From Caenispirillum salinarum_A (lineage in GTDB: Bacteria; Pseudomonadota; Alphaproteobacteria; Rhodospirillales; Rhodospirillaceae), in the NCBI RefSeq assembly GCF_044803115.1, contig NZ_CP085224.1:372001-436000 (forward strand): 64,000 nucleotides of DNA, read 5' to 3'. Both the position numbers and the translations under genes were made by a program. Below the pieces are notes generated by a model. That model had not been told where the DNA came from. It searched no databases and was given only the letters and a program-made list of their open reading frames with translations. Positions 1-8,393 of this stretch are shown here, piece by piece. The first letter of the stretch is position 1; every line of letters begins with the position of its first letter.

Positions 1-80
1 GATTTTCAAGGATGGGGCCCGCCCCGCATCAGGCGGCCGCGTCCGGGAGGGACGGCCGCCGGCGGGGCGAGAGGGCTGCG

Positions 81-251
81 TCAGCCCACCATGTCCGCCA
101 CGATGCGGCGGATGTCTTCAGGCGACAGCGACGTGCCGGTGCTCATGCCCTTGCCCGGTTCGGGGCGGGCGTTGGCACGCGCGGCGACGGCCGCTTCGCG
201 GGCGACGGCGTGGGAGTGGCGAACGTCAGCGCTCCGATGTTCCATGTGCAT
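81..251 (-). CDS. Small hypothetical protein (56 aa)
   Basis: I do not recognise this gene. The chosen ATG follows an AAGGA ribosome-binding site with an 8-nt gap (AAGGA lies at 260-264 on the complement), which argues for real translation; another in-frame ATG at 257 is too close to that site. The product is rich in Ala, Arg and Glu at the N-terminus and ends in a short amphipathic segment, SLSPEDIRRIVADMVG, that could be a docking helix. It has no signal peptide or membrane segment. It stands alone downstream of the LuxO-like regulator gene on the same strand, about 240 bases away. It could also be a chance reading frame. Confidence 0.42.
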   Translation of the reverse strand: MHMEHRSADVRHSHAVAREAAVAARANARPEPGKGMSTGTSLSPEDIRRIVADMVG

Positions 252-463
252 TATCATTATCCTTCGTTGTTGTTTTTCGGTACTGGCCGCGACGATCAAA
301 CGCGGAGTCGATGCCGGAGATGTACCCGGATCGTCCGCCCGTTTTCCATCGCGGTACTGTTAAAGTTAGGCGTCGGAAACGCATCCGACAAGTGTCCATG
401 CGGTGACCAGGAACACCCAAAGGTGAGCCGTTCCAGGCCCTTGGACGGTTTTGTGAACGAACG

Positions 464-479
464 CTGTCCAACCGGACAG
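464..479 (-). terminator. Short hairpin downstream of the LuxO-like gene
   Basis: A perfect 6-bp stem (CTGTCC/GGACAG) with a 4-nt loop lies 12 nt past the stop codon of the sigma-54 activator. It is followed on the minus strand by the mixed sequence CGTTCGTTCAC rather than a clean T-run, so termination is only likely. The rest of the gap 252-490 shows nothing I can name. Confidence 0.35.
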
Positions 480-490
480 GGTTCGCGTGC

Positions 491-1978
491 TCAGCCGGAA
501 GCGGTCCGGGCCGCCGGGCCGTCGAGGTCCTCGGCCGGTTCGGCATCGGCATCCCACGCGCTTTTCTTGCGGTAGATGGTCGACGCCGAGATGCCGAGTG
601 CCGCGGCCGCCCGCGGGATGTTGCCGTCGCAGGCGGCAATGGCCGTCTCGATGGTTTCCTTCTCCACCTGCCACAGCGGTTTGATGCCGGCGCCCGTGCC
701 GCCCGCCGCGTCGTCCGCGGCTTCGGCCGGTACCGCCGGGGCGGGTGCGGCCGAACGCGGCGGCGTCGCGCGGTTGACCTGTCCGGGCAGGCTGCCGTTG
801 GCGTTCACCGGTGGCGGCAGCATTTCCGCCGCCATCAGCTTTCCGTCGTTGAGGACGACGGCGTTCAGGATCACGTTCTGCAACTGGCGCACGTTGCCGG
901 GCCAGGGGTAGCGCAGAAGGAGATCCTCGGCCTCGGCGGTGAAGCCCTCGAAGCCCTTGCCCTCGCGGGCGGCGTCGATGCGCAGCAGCGTCCGGGCAAT
1001 CTCAACCACGTCGCCCTCGCGCTCGCGCAGGGGCGGCAGGTGCAGGGGAATGACGTGGAGGCGGTAGTAGAGGTCCTCGCGGAAGTTGCCCTCCTCGACC
1101 TCTCTCAGCGGGTCGCGGTTGGTGGCGCAGACGATACGGACGTCGGCCTTCTCCACCTGCTCTCCGCCGACACGCATATAGGTACCCGTCTGCAGGAAGC
1201 GCAAGAGCTTGGTCTGCAATTGCGGTTCCATTTCGCAGATTTCGTCGAGGAACAGCGTGCCGCCCTCGGCCCGGCGGGCGGCGCCGTCGCGCGACGACAC
1301 AGCACCCGTGAAGGCGCCCTTGACGTGGCCGAAGATCTCGCTCTCCATCAGCCCGTGCGGAATGGCGCCGCAGTTGATGGCGACGAACGGGCCGTTGGCG
1401 CGCCTGGACTGCTTGTGCAGGGCTTCCGCCGCCAGTTCCTTGCCGGTGCCGCTTTCGCCAGTGATGAACACGGTCGCCTGCGTCGGGCCGGCGGCCTGGA
1501 TGATGCGATAGACCGACTGCATGGCCAGCGAGGCGCCGATGAAGCCGTGGAAGGTGGCACGGCCGAAGTCGTCCTTCAGCTCCTGCACCTGGGCCTTGAG
1601 CGTCTGGCGCTCCAGGGCGTTTGCCAGCGTGACCTTCAGGCGGTCGGCGTTGAACGGCTTGACCAGGAAGTCGTCGGCGCCCGCCTGCATGGCCTCCACC
1701 GCCATGCCGATGGAGCCGTAGGCGGTGGCGACCACCACCACCACCGGCAGTTCCTGGCGGCGGATGTGGGCCAGGATGTCCAGCCCGCTCATGTCCGGCA
1801 GGCGCACGTCCAGCAGCACCGCGTCGGGCAGCGACCGTTCCAGCGCTGCCAGGCCGGCTGCGCCGCTTTCCGCGTGATCGACGTCGAAACCGGCCTGCGA
1901 CAGGAAGGCTTCGGTCATGCGCGCGACGGAGAGGGTGTCCTCGACCATCAGCACGCGCTTGTTGGACTTGCCGCCCAT
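491..1978 (-). CDS. LuxO-like sigma-54-dependent response regulator (NtrC family)
   Basis: This 495-aa protein should activate RpoN-dependent promoters when phosphorylated. An N-terminal receiver domain (about 1-125) has the phosphoacceptor Asp57 (LLDVRLPD). A central AAA+ domain (about 140-375) carries Walker A GESGTGKE, the sigma-54 contact loop GAFTGA and the Walker B stretch GGTLFLDEI. A Fis-type helix-turn-helix follows near the C-terminus (GNIPRAAAALGISASTIYRKK). From memory, the receiver start, the phrases LLRFLQTGT and LHLPPLRERE, and the C-terminal segment starting IKPLW resemble Vibrio LuxO more than NtrC or NtrX. A linker rich in Ala and Pro (about 390-440) separates AAA+ and HTH. 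No phosphotransfer partner (LuxU) or sensor is adjacent. The gene diverges from the MscS gene, and rpoN lies only 3 kb away. Confidence 0.93.
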   Translation of the reverse strand: MGGKSNKRVLMVEDTLSVARMTEAFLSQAGFDVDHAESGAAGLAALERSLPDAVLLDVRLPDMSGLDILAHIRRQELPVVVVVATAYGSIGMAVEAMQAGADDFLVKPFNADRLKVTLANALERQTLKAQVQELKDDFGRATFHGFIGASLAMQSVYRIIQAAGPTQATVFITGESGTGKELAAEALHKQSRRANGPFVAINCGAIPHGLMESEIFGHVKGAFTGAVSSRDGAARRAEGGTLFLDEICEMEPQLQTKLLRFLQTGTYMRVGGEQVEKADVRIVCATNRDPLREVEEGNFREDLYYRLHVIPLHLPPLREREGDVVEIARTLLRIDAAREGKGFEGFTAEAEDLLLRYPWPGNVRQLQNVILNAVVLNDGKLMAAEMLPPPVNANGSLPGQVNRATPPRSAAPAPAVPAEAADDAAGGTGAGIKPLWQVEKETIETAIAACDGNIPRAAAALGISASTIYRKKSAWDADAEPAEDLDGPAARTASG

Positions 1979-2156
1979 ATGCCGCTTTCCCCCTGCGACC
2001 GAAACGAACCGTGTCGGCGGGATTTTGTTCCCGCCCCTGCCTATCGAAGCCGCCCTAAGGCTTTCGTGTCAAGCATCGCGCAAAACGGGGCGTACCGTCC
2101 GGGCGTTCAAAAGGCATTGAAAAGCCGATCCACCGCCCGGAAAGCCGCAGAGCCGC

Positions 2157-4160
2157 ATGTCCGCCTCCCGTCTTCGTCGTCTCGCCGCCGTTTTGCTTGC
2201 CGCCCTTCTGGCAGCGTGTCCCGCCGTGTCCGCTCAGGCCCAGGCCCAGGCCCAGGGCGGCGGTGCGGTGCCAACGCCCGCCGAGGCGGCGGCCGGCAGC
2301 TCGCAGGACGGCGGCGGCAAACCGGCAGAGGAAGACAGCGACGAACGCTCCAGCGCCGCCCGCAAGCTGTGGCGGCCGATGGACGCCCTGAACCCCGGCC
2401 TGCCCGAGCCCGAGACGCCCCTGGCGCTGGCGACGCCGCGCGCGGCACTGGGCAATTTCATGGATGCGGCCGAACGCCGCGACTACGTGCGCGCCGCCAA
2501 TGTCCTGGACCTGGGCTTCCTGCGCGAGGACCGGCAGGCGGGGCGCGGGCCGGTGCTGGCGCGCCAGCTTCATTACCTGCTGGACCGCAAGGTGGGGATC
2601 GACTGGCGCGAGATTCCCGACCGCCGCGACGGCGCCCGCCCCGACGCGGGCAGCGGCAACACCGGTGCGCCCGAACCCCGCCGCTACATCGAGGTGGTCG
2701 AGCTGATGCTCGACGGCCGCCCCGTGGCGGTCCAGCTGGAGCGGGTCAAGCCGGCAGGGGCGGAACCGGTGTGGATATTTCCCTCGTCCACGGTGGAGGC
2801 GGTGCCGGGGCTCTACGACGAGCACGGCCCCGGCATCCTGCAGCGCCAGATGCCCCGGCTGCTGACTGACAACACGGTCATCGGCGTGCCGGTGTGGGAA
2901 TGGATCAGTCTGATCGTCTTCGCGGCCTTCTGTTTTTTTCTGGGCTGGCTCATCCGCACCGTTCTCAGCCGCTTCTGGTGGCGGCCGTCCGAGGCCGCAT
3001 GGACGGAAGGCCTGACACGGCATGTCTCGACGCCACTGATCCTTCTGGCGTCGCTGCTGGTCTTCAAGGCGCTGATCGGCTCGCTGCTCAGCCTGACGGG
3101 GCCGATCCTGCGCGTCATCGACGAGGTGACGCTGGCGCTGATCGTCCTCGCCGGGACGTGGCTGGCGATCCGGCTGGTGGTGCATTTCGCCGACAAGTTC
3201 GGCACGCCCTTTCTGTCCCGCAGCGAGAGCGAGCACGATCCCGAGGCCCGCCGCCGCCTGACCCAGATCAGCGTCGGCAAGCGCATCGCCATCTTCATCG
3301 TCATCATCGCCGGCATCGGCATGGGCCTGAGCTACTACGAGGGCAGCGCCACTGTGGGGCTGTCGTTCCTGTTCTCGGCCGGGGCGTTTTCCATCATCCT
3401 GGGCATCGCTGCGCAGTCGGTGCTGTCGAACATCCTGTCCGGCATCCAGATCGCGGTGACCGAGCCCGTGCGCATCGGCGACAACGTTGTGTTCGAGGGC
3501 GACTGGGGATGGGTGGAGGAAATCACCTACACCTATGTCACAATCCGCACCTGGGACAAACGCCGCGTGGTCATTCCGCACACCTACTTCCTGTCCAAGC
3601 CGGTGGAAAACTGGTCCAAGGTGGCGCCGCAGATGATCATGCCCATCTACCTCTATGCCGATTACCGGCTGCCGGTGGACAAGCTGCGCAAGAAGCTGGG
3701 CGAGATCCTGGAGGGCAAGAAGGACTGGGACCGTTCCTCGCCGCCGGCACTTTACGTCACCAATGTCAGCGCCGAGGCGATGGAGGTGCGCGCCCTGGTT
3801 TCCGCGCGCGACCCGCTGACGGCCTGGTACCTGCACGCCGAGGTGCGCGAAGACCTGATGGCGTACCTACAGGGGCTGGAGAACGGCCGCTACCTGCCGC
3901 GCCGCCGCATCCAGCCGACGGACGCCGAGGGCTCTGTCCTGGGGCTGGCGCCCGGCGGGTCCGACAGCGACCCGGTGCGCGGGGGCGGCTCCGGTCGGCG
4001 CCTGACCGAAGAGGAAAAGGCCGCCGCCGTCGGCGACCCGGAGGCCACGGGCGAACCGACGCCCGAGAAGGATCACGACGACGAGGATGCCGATGCGGAC
4101 GCCGACAGGGCAGGCGACGACGAGGCCCCGGCACAACGGAAAACCGGCAGCGACCGCTAG
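2157..4160 (+). CDS. MscS-family mechanosensitive ion channel protein
   Basis: A predicted inner-membrane small-conductance channel of 667 aa that would release solutes under membrane tension. The N-terminus is a signal peptide (LAAVLLAALLAACPAVSAQA) followed by a periplasmic region of about 200 residues. Several membrane helices come next, starting at about residue 245. The last is the pore-lining type helix (SIILGIAAQSVLSNILSGIQ), followed directly by the MscS beta domain (TEPVRIGDNVVFEG). It is longer than E. coli MscS (286 aa), resembling large MscS paralogues. The C-terminal 70 residues are disordered, ending in a run of Asp, Glu and Ala. Just after the predicted cleavage site the DNA holds a CAGGCC hexamer repeat (2235-2257) encoding alternating Gln-Ala. 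Confidence 0.92.
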   Translation: MSASRLRRLAAVLLAALLAACPAVSAQAQAQAQGGGAVPTPAEAAAGSSQDGGGKPAEEDSDERSSAARKLWRPMDALNPGLPEPETPLALATPRAALGNFMDAAERRDYVRAANVLDLGFLREDRQAGRGPVLARQLHYLLDRKVGIDWREIPDRRDGARPDAGSGNTGAPEPRRYIEVVELMLDGRPVAVQLERVKPAGAEPVWIFPSSTVEAVPGLYDEHGPGILQRQMPRLLTDNTVIGVPVWEWISLIVFAAFCFFLGWLIRTVLSRFWWRPSEAAWTEGLTRHVSTPLILLASLLVFKALIGSLLSLTGPILRVIDEVTLALIVLAGTWLAIRLVVHFADKFGTPFLSRSESEHDPEARRRLTQISVGKRIAIFIVIIAGIGMGLSYYEGSATVGLSFLFSAGAFSIILGIAAQSVLSNILSGIQIAVTEPVRIGDNVVFEGDWGWVEEITYTYVTIRTWDKRRVVIPHTYFLSKPVENWSKVAPQMIMPIYLYADYRLPVDKLRKKLGEILEGKKDWDRSSPPALYVTNVSAEAMEVRALVSARDPLTAWYLHAEVREDLMAYLQGLENGRYLPRRRIQPTDAEGSVLGLAPGGSDSDPVRGGGSGRRLTEEEKAAAVGDPEATGEPTPEKDHDDEDADADADRAGDDEAPAQRKTGSDR

Positions 4161-4218
4161 GGGCCGCCGCCGGTCCAGGCGTCGTCCGGTGCGCCGTCGG
4201 CGCGCGCGGGGTCCAGGA

Positions 4219-4683
4219 TCAGGCCGCCGCGGTGGTTTCGTGCTGGGTCAGCAGGGCGTAGAGACCCTCGGCCGTGTCGGTGCCGCGCAGCTTCTCGCAG
4301 ACCGACTTGTCGCGCAACAGGCGCGAGATGCGGGCCAGGGCCTTCAGGTGGTCCGCCCCGGCGGTTTCCGGCGCCAGAAGCAGGAACAACAGGTCGACGG
4401 GCTGTTCGTCGATGCTGTCGAAGTCGATGGGGCGGTCCAGGCGCGCGAACACGCCGTGCAGCTTGTCGAGCTGGGACAGCTTGCCGTGCGGGATGGCGAT
4501 GCCGTTGCCCACGCCCGTCGTTCCCAGGCGCTCACGCTCCAGCAGGCAGTCGAAGATGGCGCGTTCGTGCAGGCCGTTGAGTTGCGCGGCGTGCTTCGCG
4601 ATCTCCTGGAGCGCCTGCTTCTTGCTCGTCGCCTTCAGGTTGGGAATGACGGCTTCGGGGCTGAGCAGATCAGAGATCTCCAT
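4219..4683 (-). CDS. ptsN: PTS IIA-like nitrogen-regulatory protein PtsN
   Basis: This 154-aa EIIA(Ntr) protein is the terminal phosphoacceptor of the nitrogen phosphotransferase system and is known to regulate potassium, nitrogen and envelope functions through its phosphorylation state. The start MEISDLL was chosen because GAGGGA lies just upstream; an upstream in-frame extension lacks family similarity. The phosphorylated histidine is His66 in GNGIAIPHGKL. Length is normal for the family. It lies downstream of rpoN on the same strand, the usual arrangement in proteobacteria, but the hpf gene that normally sits between them is absent. Its 3' end converges with the MscS gene. Confidence 0.95.
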   Translation of the reverse strand: MEISDLLSPEAVIPNLKATSKKQALQEIAKHAAQLNGLHERAIFDCLLERERLGTTGVGNGIAIPHGKLSQLDKLHGVFARLDRPIDFDSIDEQPVDLLFLLLAPETAGADHLKALARISRLLRDKSVCEKLRGTDTAEGLYALLTQHETTAAA

Positions 4684-4887
4684 GCCGGTCCCTCGTCCAG
4701 AGTGCTGTTTCAAAAGTAAGACATCGGGTCCGGGGGCCGCCTTGCAAGCCGTCTCGCGACCTTGTGAGCAAGCGGGTCCCGGCCGGGTGGTTCCTAGCAC
4801 CGCCGGACGTCTTGTTTCCCGGTGGTGAGCGTGCCGCGCCAGTCGGTATCGTGCCGGGCCTGCGCGGCCTTGTTCTCAAGGCGGCGG

Positions 4888-4916
4888 AAGGTAGGCCGTC
4901 ACAGAACCGAAGTCAA
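4888..4916 (-). promoter_or_regulatory. Candidate sigma-70 promoter for ptsN
   Basis: On the minus strand TTGACT (4916-4911) and TACCTT (4893-4888) are separated by 17 nt, about 200 nt upstream of the ptsN start. This suggests ptsN can be transcribed separately from rpoN. The call rests on consensus spacing only. Confidence 0.35.
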
Positions 4917-4964
4917 GCCGAACAATGCGGGCTTTGGCGAAAGATGTATGCAAATTCGCCAGGG

Positions 4965-6497
4965 TCAGGTCTGTGATATTTTCATCTTCTTTTCGCGCCT
5001 CCGCTGAACCGAGGATGGAATCCGCATCGCCTCACGATACTTGGCAACGGTTCGGCGGGCGATGTCGATCCCTTCCTTCTTCAAAAGATCGACGATGGTG
5101 TCATCCGAAAGAATGGCCTTGGGATCTTCGGCGTCGATCAGCGCACGAATCCGGTGACGCACCGCCTCCGCCGAATGGGCCTCGGCCCCATCCGAACCGC
5201 CGATCGCCTGGGTGAAGAAGTACTTCAACTCGAAGATGCCGCGCGGCGTGGCCATGTACTTGTTGGACGTCACCCGGCTGACGGTGCTTTCGTGCATGTC
5301 GATGGCGGTGGCGATGTCGCGCAGGATCAGCGGCCGCAGCCCCGCGACGCCGCGCACGAAGAAGGCGTCCTGCTGGCGCACGATCTCCGTCGCCACCTTG
5401 AGGATGGTGTTGGCCCGCTGGTCCAGCGCCTTGACCAACCAGTTGGCGGTCTGGAAGCTTTCCGCCAGGTAGCCCTTTTCCTCCTTGCCGCGCGCGGACT
5501 TCGACACGGTGGCGAAGTAGCGGCGGTTGACCAGCACGCGGGGCAGGGCCTCGCTGTTCAGTTCCACCAGCCAGCCGCCGTCGGGGGCAGTGCGCATGAT
5601 GACGTCGGGAATGACCGGCTGGGCCGGCACGTCGGCGAAGCGCGAGGCCGGGCGCGGATCGCAGCTCCGGATGTCGGCGATCATCTCCACCAGGTCCTCG
5701 TGGTCGGCGCCGCACACCTTCATCAGCTGCGTCATGTCGCGCCTGGCCAGCAGGTCGAGCCGCGCCAGCAGGGCCTCCATGCAGGGGTCCAGGCGATCCT
5801 TCTCGCGCAGCTGGATGGCCAGGCATTCCGCCAGGTCGCGGGCGAACACGCCGGGCGGGTCGAAGCGCTGCAGGCGCGCCAGCACGGTTTCCACGCGGTC
5901 CACCGGCGCACCCAGGGCCTCGGCGACCTCTTCCACCGGGGTCGCCAGGTATCCCGCGTCGTCCAGGCTGTCGATGAGCGCCTGGCCGATCAGGCGTTCG
6001 GGCCCGGGCGGGACGTCGACGGTCAACTGGTCGACCAGGTGGTCGCGCAGGGTCGTGGAGCCGGCGAGGGTGTTCTCGAAGCCGCCCTCGTCATCCATGA
6101 AGTCGCGCCGGCCGCCCGCCCCGACGGTCGACCAGTCGCTCAGGCCCGGGTCGGCGCCGCCCGCGTCCGCGGCCGCGCCGCCGCCCGCGTCGTATTCCTG
6201 GTAGTCGGCGGAATTGTCCACCTCCACGTCCAGCGGCGCCTCGCCCGTCGGCCCGCCCTCGCGGGCGTCCACCAGCAGGCCCTCGCCGGCGTCGCGGCGG
6301 TCGTCGTAGCGCTCGGCATCGGCGGCCCGGTCGCGGGGCTCGGCGCGCTCCAGCAGGGGGTTGCGCTCCAGCTCCTGCTCGACGTAGGCGGTCAGCTCCA
6401 TGTTGGACAACTGCAACAGCTTGATCGCCTGCTGCAGTTGCGGCGTCATCACCAGGGACTGGGTCTGCCGGAGGTGGAGGCTGGGCGCGAGAGACAT
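4965..6497 (-). CDS. rpoN: RNA polymerase sigma-54 factor
   Basis: RpoN (510 aa) directs RNA polymerase to -24/-12 promoters, which open only with an AAA+ activator such as the LuxO-like protein nearby. Region I is the Gln/Leu-rich N-terminus (LRQTQSLVMTPQLQQAIKLL). An acidic region II spans about residues 50-140, longer and more Asp/Gly-rich than in enterics. Then come the core-binding domain, the DNA-binding HTH (MHESTVSRVTSNKYM) and the diagnostic RpoN box ARRTVAKYRE near residue 490. I chose the start at MSLAPSLHLRQ, since residues further upstream do not match the family. It lies 22 nt downstream of lptB on the same strand, so it is probably part of the LPS-export operon. Confidence 0.98.
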   Translation of the reverse strand: MSLAPSLHLRQTQSLVMTPQLQQAIKLLQLSNMELTAYVEQELERNPLLERAEPRDRAADAERYDDRRDAGEGLLVDAREGGPTGEAPLDVEVDNSADYQEYDAGGGAAADAGGADPGLSDWSTVGAGGRRDFMDDEGGFENTLAGSTTLRDHLVDQLTVDVPPGPERLIGQALIDSLDDAGYLATPVEEVAEALGAPVDRVETVLARLQRFDPPGVFARDLAECLAIQLREKDRLDPCMEALLARLDLLARRDMTQLMKVCGADHEDLVEMIADIRSCDPRPASRFADVPAQPVIPDVIMRTAPDGGWLVELNSEALPRVLVNRRYFATVSKSARGKEEKGYLAESFQTANWLVKALDQRANTILKVATEIVRQQDAFFVRGVAGLRPLILRDIATAIDMHESTVSRVTSNKYMATPRGIFELKYFFTQAIGGSDGAEAHSAEAVRHRIRALIDAEDPKAILSDDTIVDLLKKEGIDIARRTVAKYREAMRIPSSVQRRREKKMKISQT

Positions 6498-6519
6498 GAT
6501 GCGGCCGGCGTTCCGGGAC

Positions 6520-7332
6520 CTAGAGACTGAACCGATCGCCCAGGTACACCCGGCGCACGCCTTCATGCGCCACGATGTCGTCGGGCGTGCCTTCCATCAT
6601 CACCTGCCCCTCGTGGAGGATGTAGGCGCGGTCGATGATGTCCAGCGTTTCACGGACGTTGTGGTCGGTGATCAGGACCCCGATGCCACGGTTCTTCAGG
6701 TGCGCCACCAGATCGCGGATTTCGCCGACCGCGATGGGGTCGATGCCCGCCAGCGGTTCGTCCAGCAGCACGAAGTGGGGATTGGTCGCCAGGGTGCGGG
6801 CGATTTCGACGCGCCGGCGCTCGCCGCCCGACAGGGACAGGGCCGAGGCGCGGCGCAGGTGGGTGACGGAAAACTCCGCCAGCAGGCTCTCCATGCGGTG
6901 CTCGCGCTCGTCCTCGTCGTCGGTGGCGACCTCCAGCACGGCGCGCAGGTTCTGCTCCACCGTCATGCCGCGGAAGATGCTGGCTTCCTGCGGCAGATAG
7001 CCGATGCCCTGACGGGCGCGGCGGTACATGGGCAGGTGCGTGACGTCGGTGCCGTCCAGCGCGATCAGCCCCGTGTCGGGCGTGATAAGGCCGGTGACGC
7101 AGTAGAAGCAGGTGGTCTTGCCGGCGCCGTTGGGGCCCAGCAGGCCCACCGCCTCGCCGCGCTGGACGCCCAGCGAAACGTCGCGCAGCACCGGCCGCCC
7201 CTTGTAGGACTTGCCGATGGCCTCCACCGCCAGCCCCGCGGCGCCCGGCAGAACCCGCAGGTCCGGGTCCCGCGACGCCGGCCCGGCCTCGGTGGCCGCG
7301 TCAGGTATCGACTGAACGGGTCGAAGCGCCAT
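6520..7332 (-). CDS. lptB: LPS export ABC transporter ATP-binding protein LptB
   Basis: LptB (270 aa) is the cytoplasmic ATPase that, with LptF and LptG, pulls lipopolysaccharide from the inner membrane towards the LptC-LptA bridge. Walker A is GPNGAGKT (66-73), the signature is LSGGERRR (from 167), Walker B is FVLLDEP (187-193), and the H-loop histidine lies in TDHNVRE. The start ATG is preceded by GAGAGGAAAGG. The N-terminus carries about 30 extra residues before the ABC domain compared with enteric LptB (241 aa). It follows lptA by 84 nt and precedes rpoN. lptF and lptG are not in this window, as is common. Confidence 0.97.
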   Translation of the reverse strand: MALRPVQSIPDAATEAGPASRDPDLRVLPGAAGLAVEAIGKSYKGRPVLRDVSLGVQRGEAVGLLGPNGAGKTTCFYCVTGLITPDTGLIALDGTDVTHLPMYRRARQGIGYLPQEASIFRGMTVEQNLRAVLEVATDDEDEREHRMESLLAEFSVTHLRRASALSLSGGERRRVEIARTLATNPHFVLLDEPLAGIDPIAVGEIRDLVAHLKNRGIGVLITDHNVRETLDIIDRAYILHEGQVMMEGTPDDIVAHEGVRRVYLGDRFSL

Positions 7333-7416
7333 GGTCACGCCTTTCCTCTCATCCCCGATGGGCCCGCCGGGCGCCGGGCAGGCCCGCAACGGCGCATCCC
7401 GCACGATGCGCCGGCG

Positions 7417-8382
7417 TCAGCTTCCGCCCTGGTCGCTGCCCCGGTTGGGCACCAGCAGCCCGCGCGCCTTGCCGGCGGAGCCGCTGTGCATGGTGCTGAT
7501 GCCGGTGTTCAGGTTCGTGGTCGCCCGATTGCCCGTCAGCACGTTCTTCTCACGGGTGATTTTAACCGAACCTTCCAGCTCGGCGATACCCGTTTTGGCA
7601 TTGTAATTGCCTTTGTCGCCCTCGGCGACCTCCTGGGGCGTGGTGATGACCACCGCCCCGTCGCCGTAGATGCGGTCCAGTTCGCTGTCGCCGGCCAGGC
7701 TGTCGCCGGTGCCGTCGCCGCCGGTATCACCGCCGCGGGGCGCACGCGCCGGCGTTTCGGCAGCGGCGTCCTCGGCCTCGGGGTCCTCGAAGAAGGCTGT
7801 CAGCACATCGGCCCGGATGCGCCGGTCACCCCGCACGGCGATCGCGTCACCTTCGGCGATCGCCTTCTTCTCCACCTCGTAGTAGCGGATTTCGTCGTCG
7901 GCCGTGACCACGTCCGTCGGCGTGACCAGCTTGGCCGGGGCTCCCCACAGATAGAGCACGGCGTTGTCCACGTCATAGCGCGCCCGGTTGCCGGTGGCGG
8001 TTTCCTGCGGGCTTTCGATGCGGACGTTGCCCTCGGCCGTGAGATTGTAGATCTCGGTGCCGCCGCCCTCTTCTTCGGGACGCTCGCGGTAGTCGGCCGT
8101 GAGCACGTCGCCGAAGACCTGCGTGTCGCCCTTGATGGCCACGGCATTGCCGCGCGCGATGAAGCGCTTTTCGTCCTGCACCCACTCGATGCCGTCGTCG
8201 GCCAGCACCTCGATGGGCTGCGGCTCGTTCGGGTCGCCGCCGGTGGCAAGGTCGATGGTCTGCGCCGCCGCCGGCGTCACGCCGGCCGCGGTCACGGCGC
8301 CCGCGCCCAGCGCCACGGCCAGGGCGGCCGACGCCATCAGGCGGCGAAGCGGGGAAGAGAGCATCATGCCGCACACCATCAT
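7417..8382 (-). CDS. lptA: LPS transport periplasmic protein LptA
   Basis: LptA forms the periplasmic beta-jellyroll bridge that carries LPS to the outer membrane. The 321-aa product has a signal peptide (LMASAALAVALGAGAVTAAG) ending near AAA-QT. Repeated OstA/LptA-type beta segments follow, such as GNAVAIKGDTQVFGDVL and GDAIAVRGDRRIRADVL. It is larger than E. coli LptA (185 aa) because the fold is interrupted by an acidic/Ala-rich insertion (EDPEAEDAAAETPARAP). The ATG at 8382 has AAGGG upstream; a GTG at 8397, overlapping the lptC stop, is an alternative start. Close coupling with lptC indicates joint translation. Confidence 0.94.
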   Translation of the reverse strand: MMVCGMMLSSPLRRLMASAALAVALGAGAVTAAGVTPAAAQTIDLATGGDPNEPQPIEVLADDGIEWVQDEKRFIARGNAVAIKGDTQVFGDVLTADYRERPEEEGGGTEIYNLTAEGNVRIESPQETATGNRARYDVDNAVLYLWGAPAKLVTPTDVVTADDEIRYYEVEKKAIAEGDAIAVRGDRRIRADVLTAFFEDPEAEDAAAETPARAPRGGDTGGDGTGDSLAGDSELDRIYGDGAVVITTPQEVAEGDKGNYNAKTGIAELEGSVKITREKNVLTGNRATTNLNTGISTMHSGSAGKARGLLVPNRGSDQGGS

Positions 8383-8393
8383 CGCACCCTTGT

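Noticed and set aside
32..60. GC-rich imperfect hairpin after the small gene at the left edge.
   Set aside because: It could be a terminator for that gene, but it is imperfect and no T-run follows on the minus strand.
2055..3836. A 593-codon open frame opposite the MscS gene.
   Set aside because: Shadow frame; the plus strand has a signal peptide, membrane helices and an MscS domain in the expected order.
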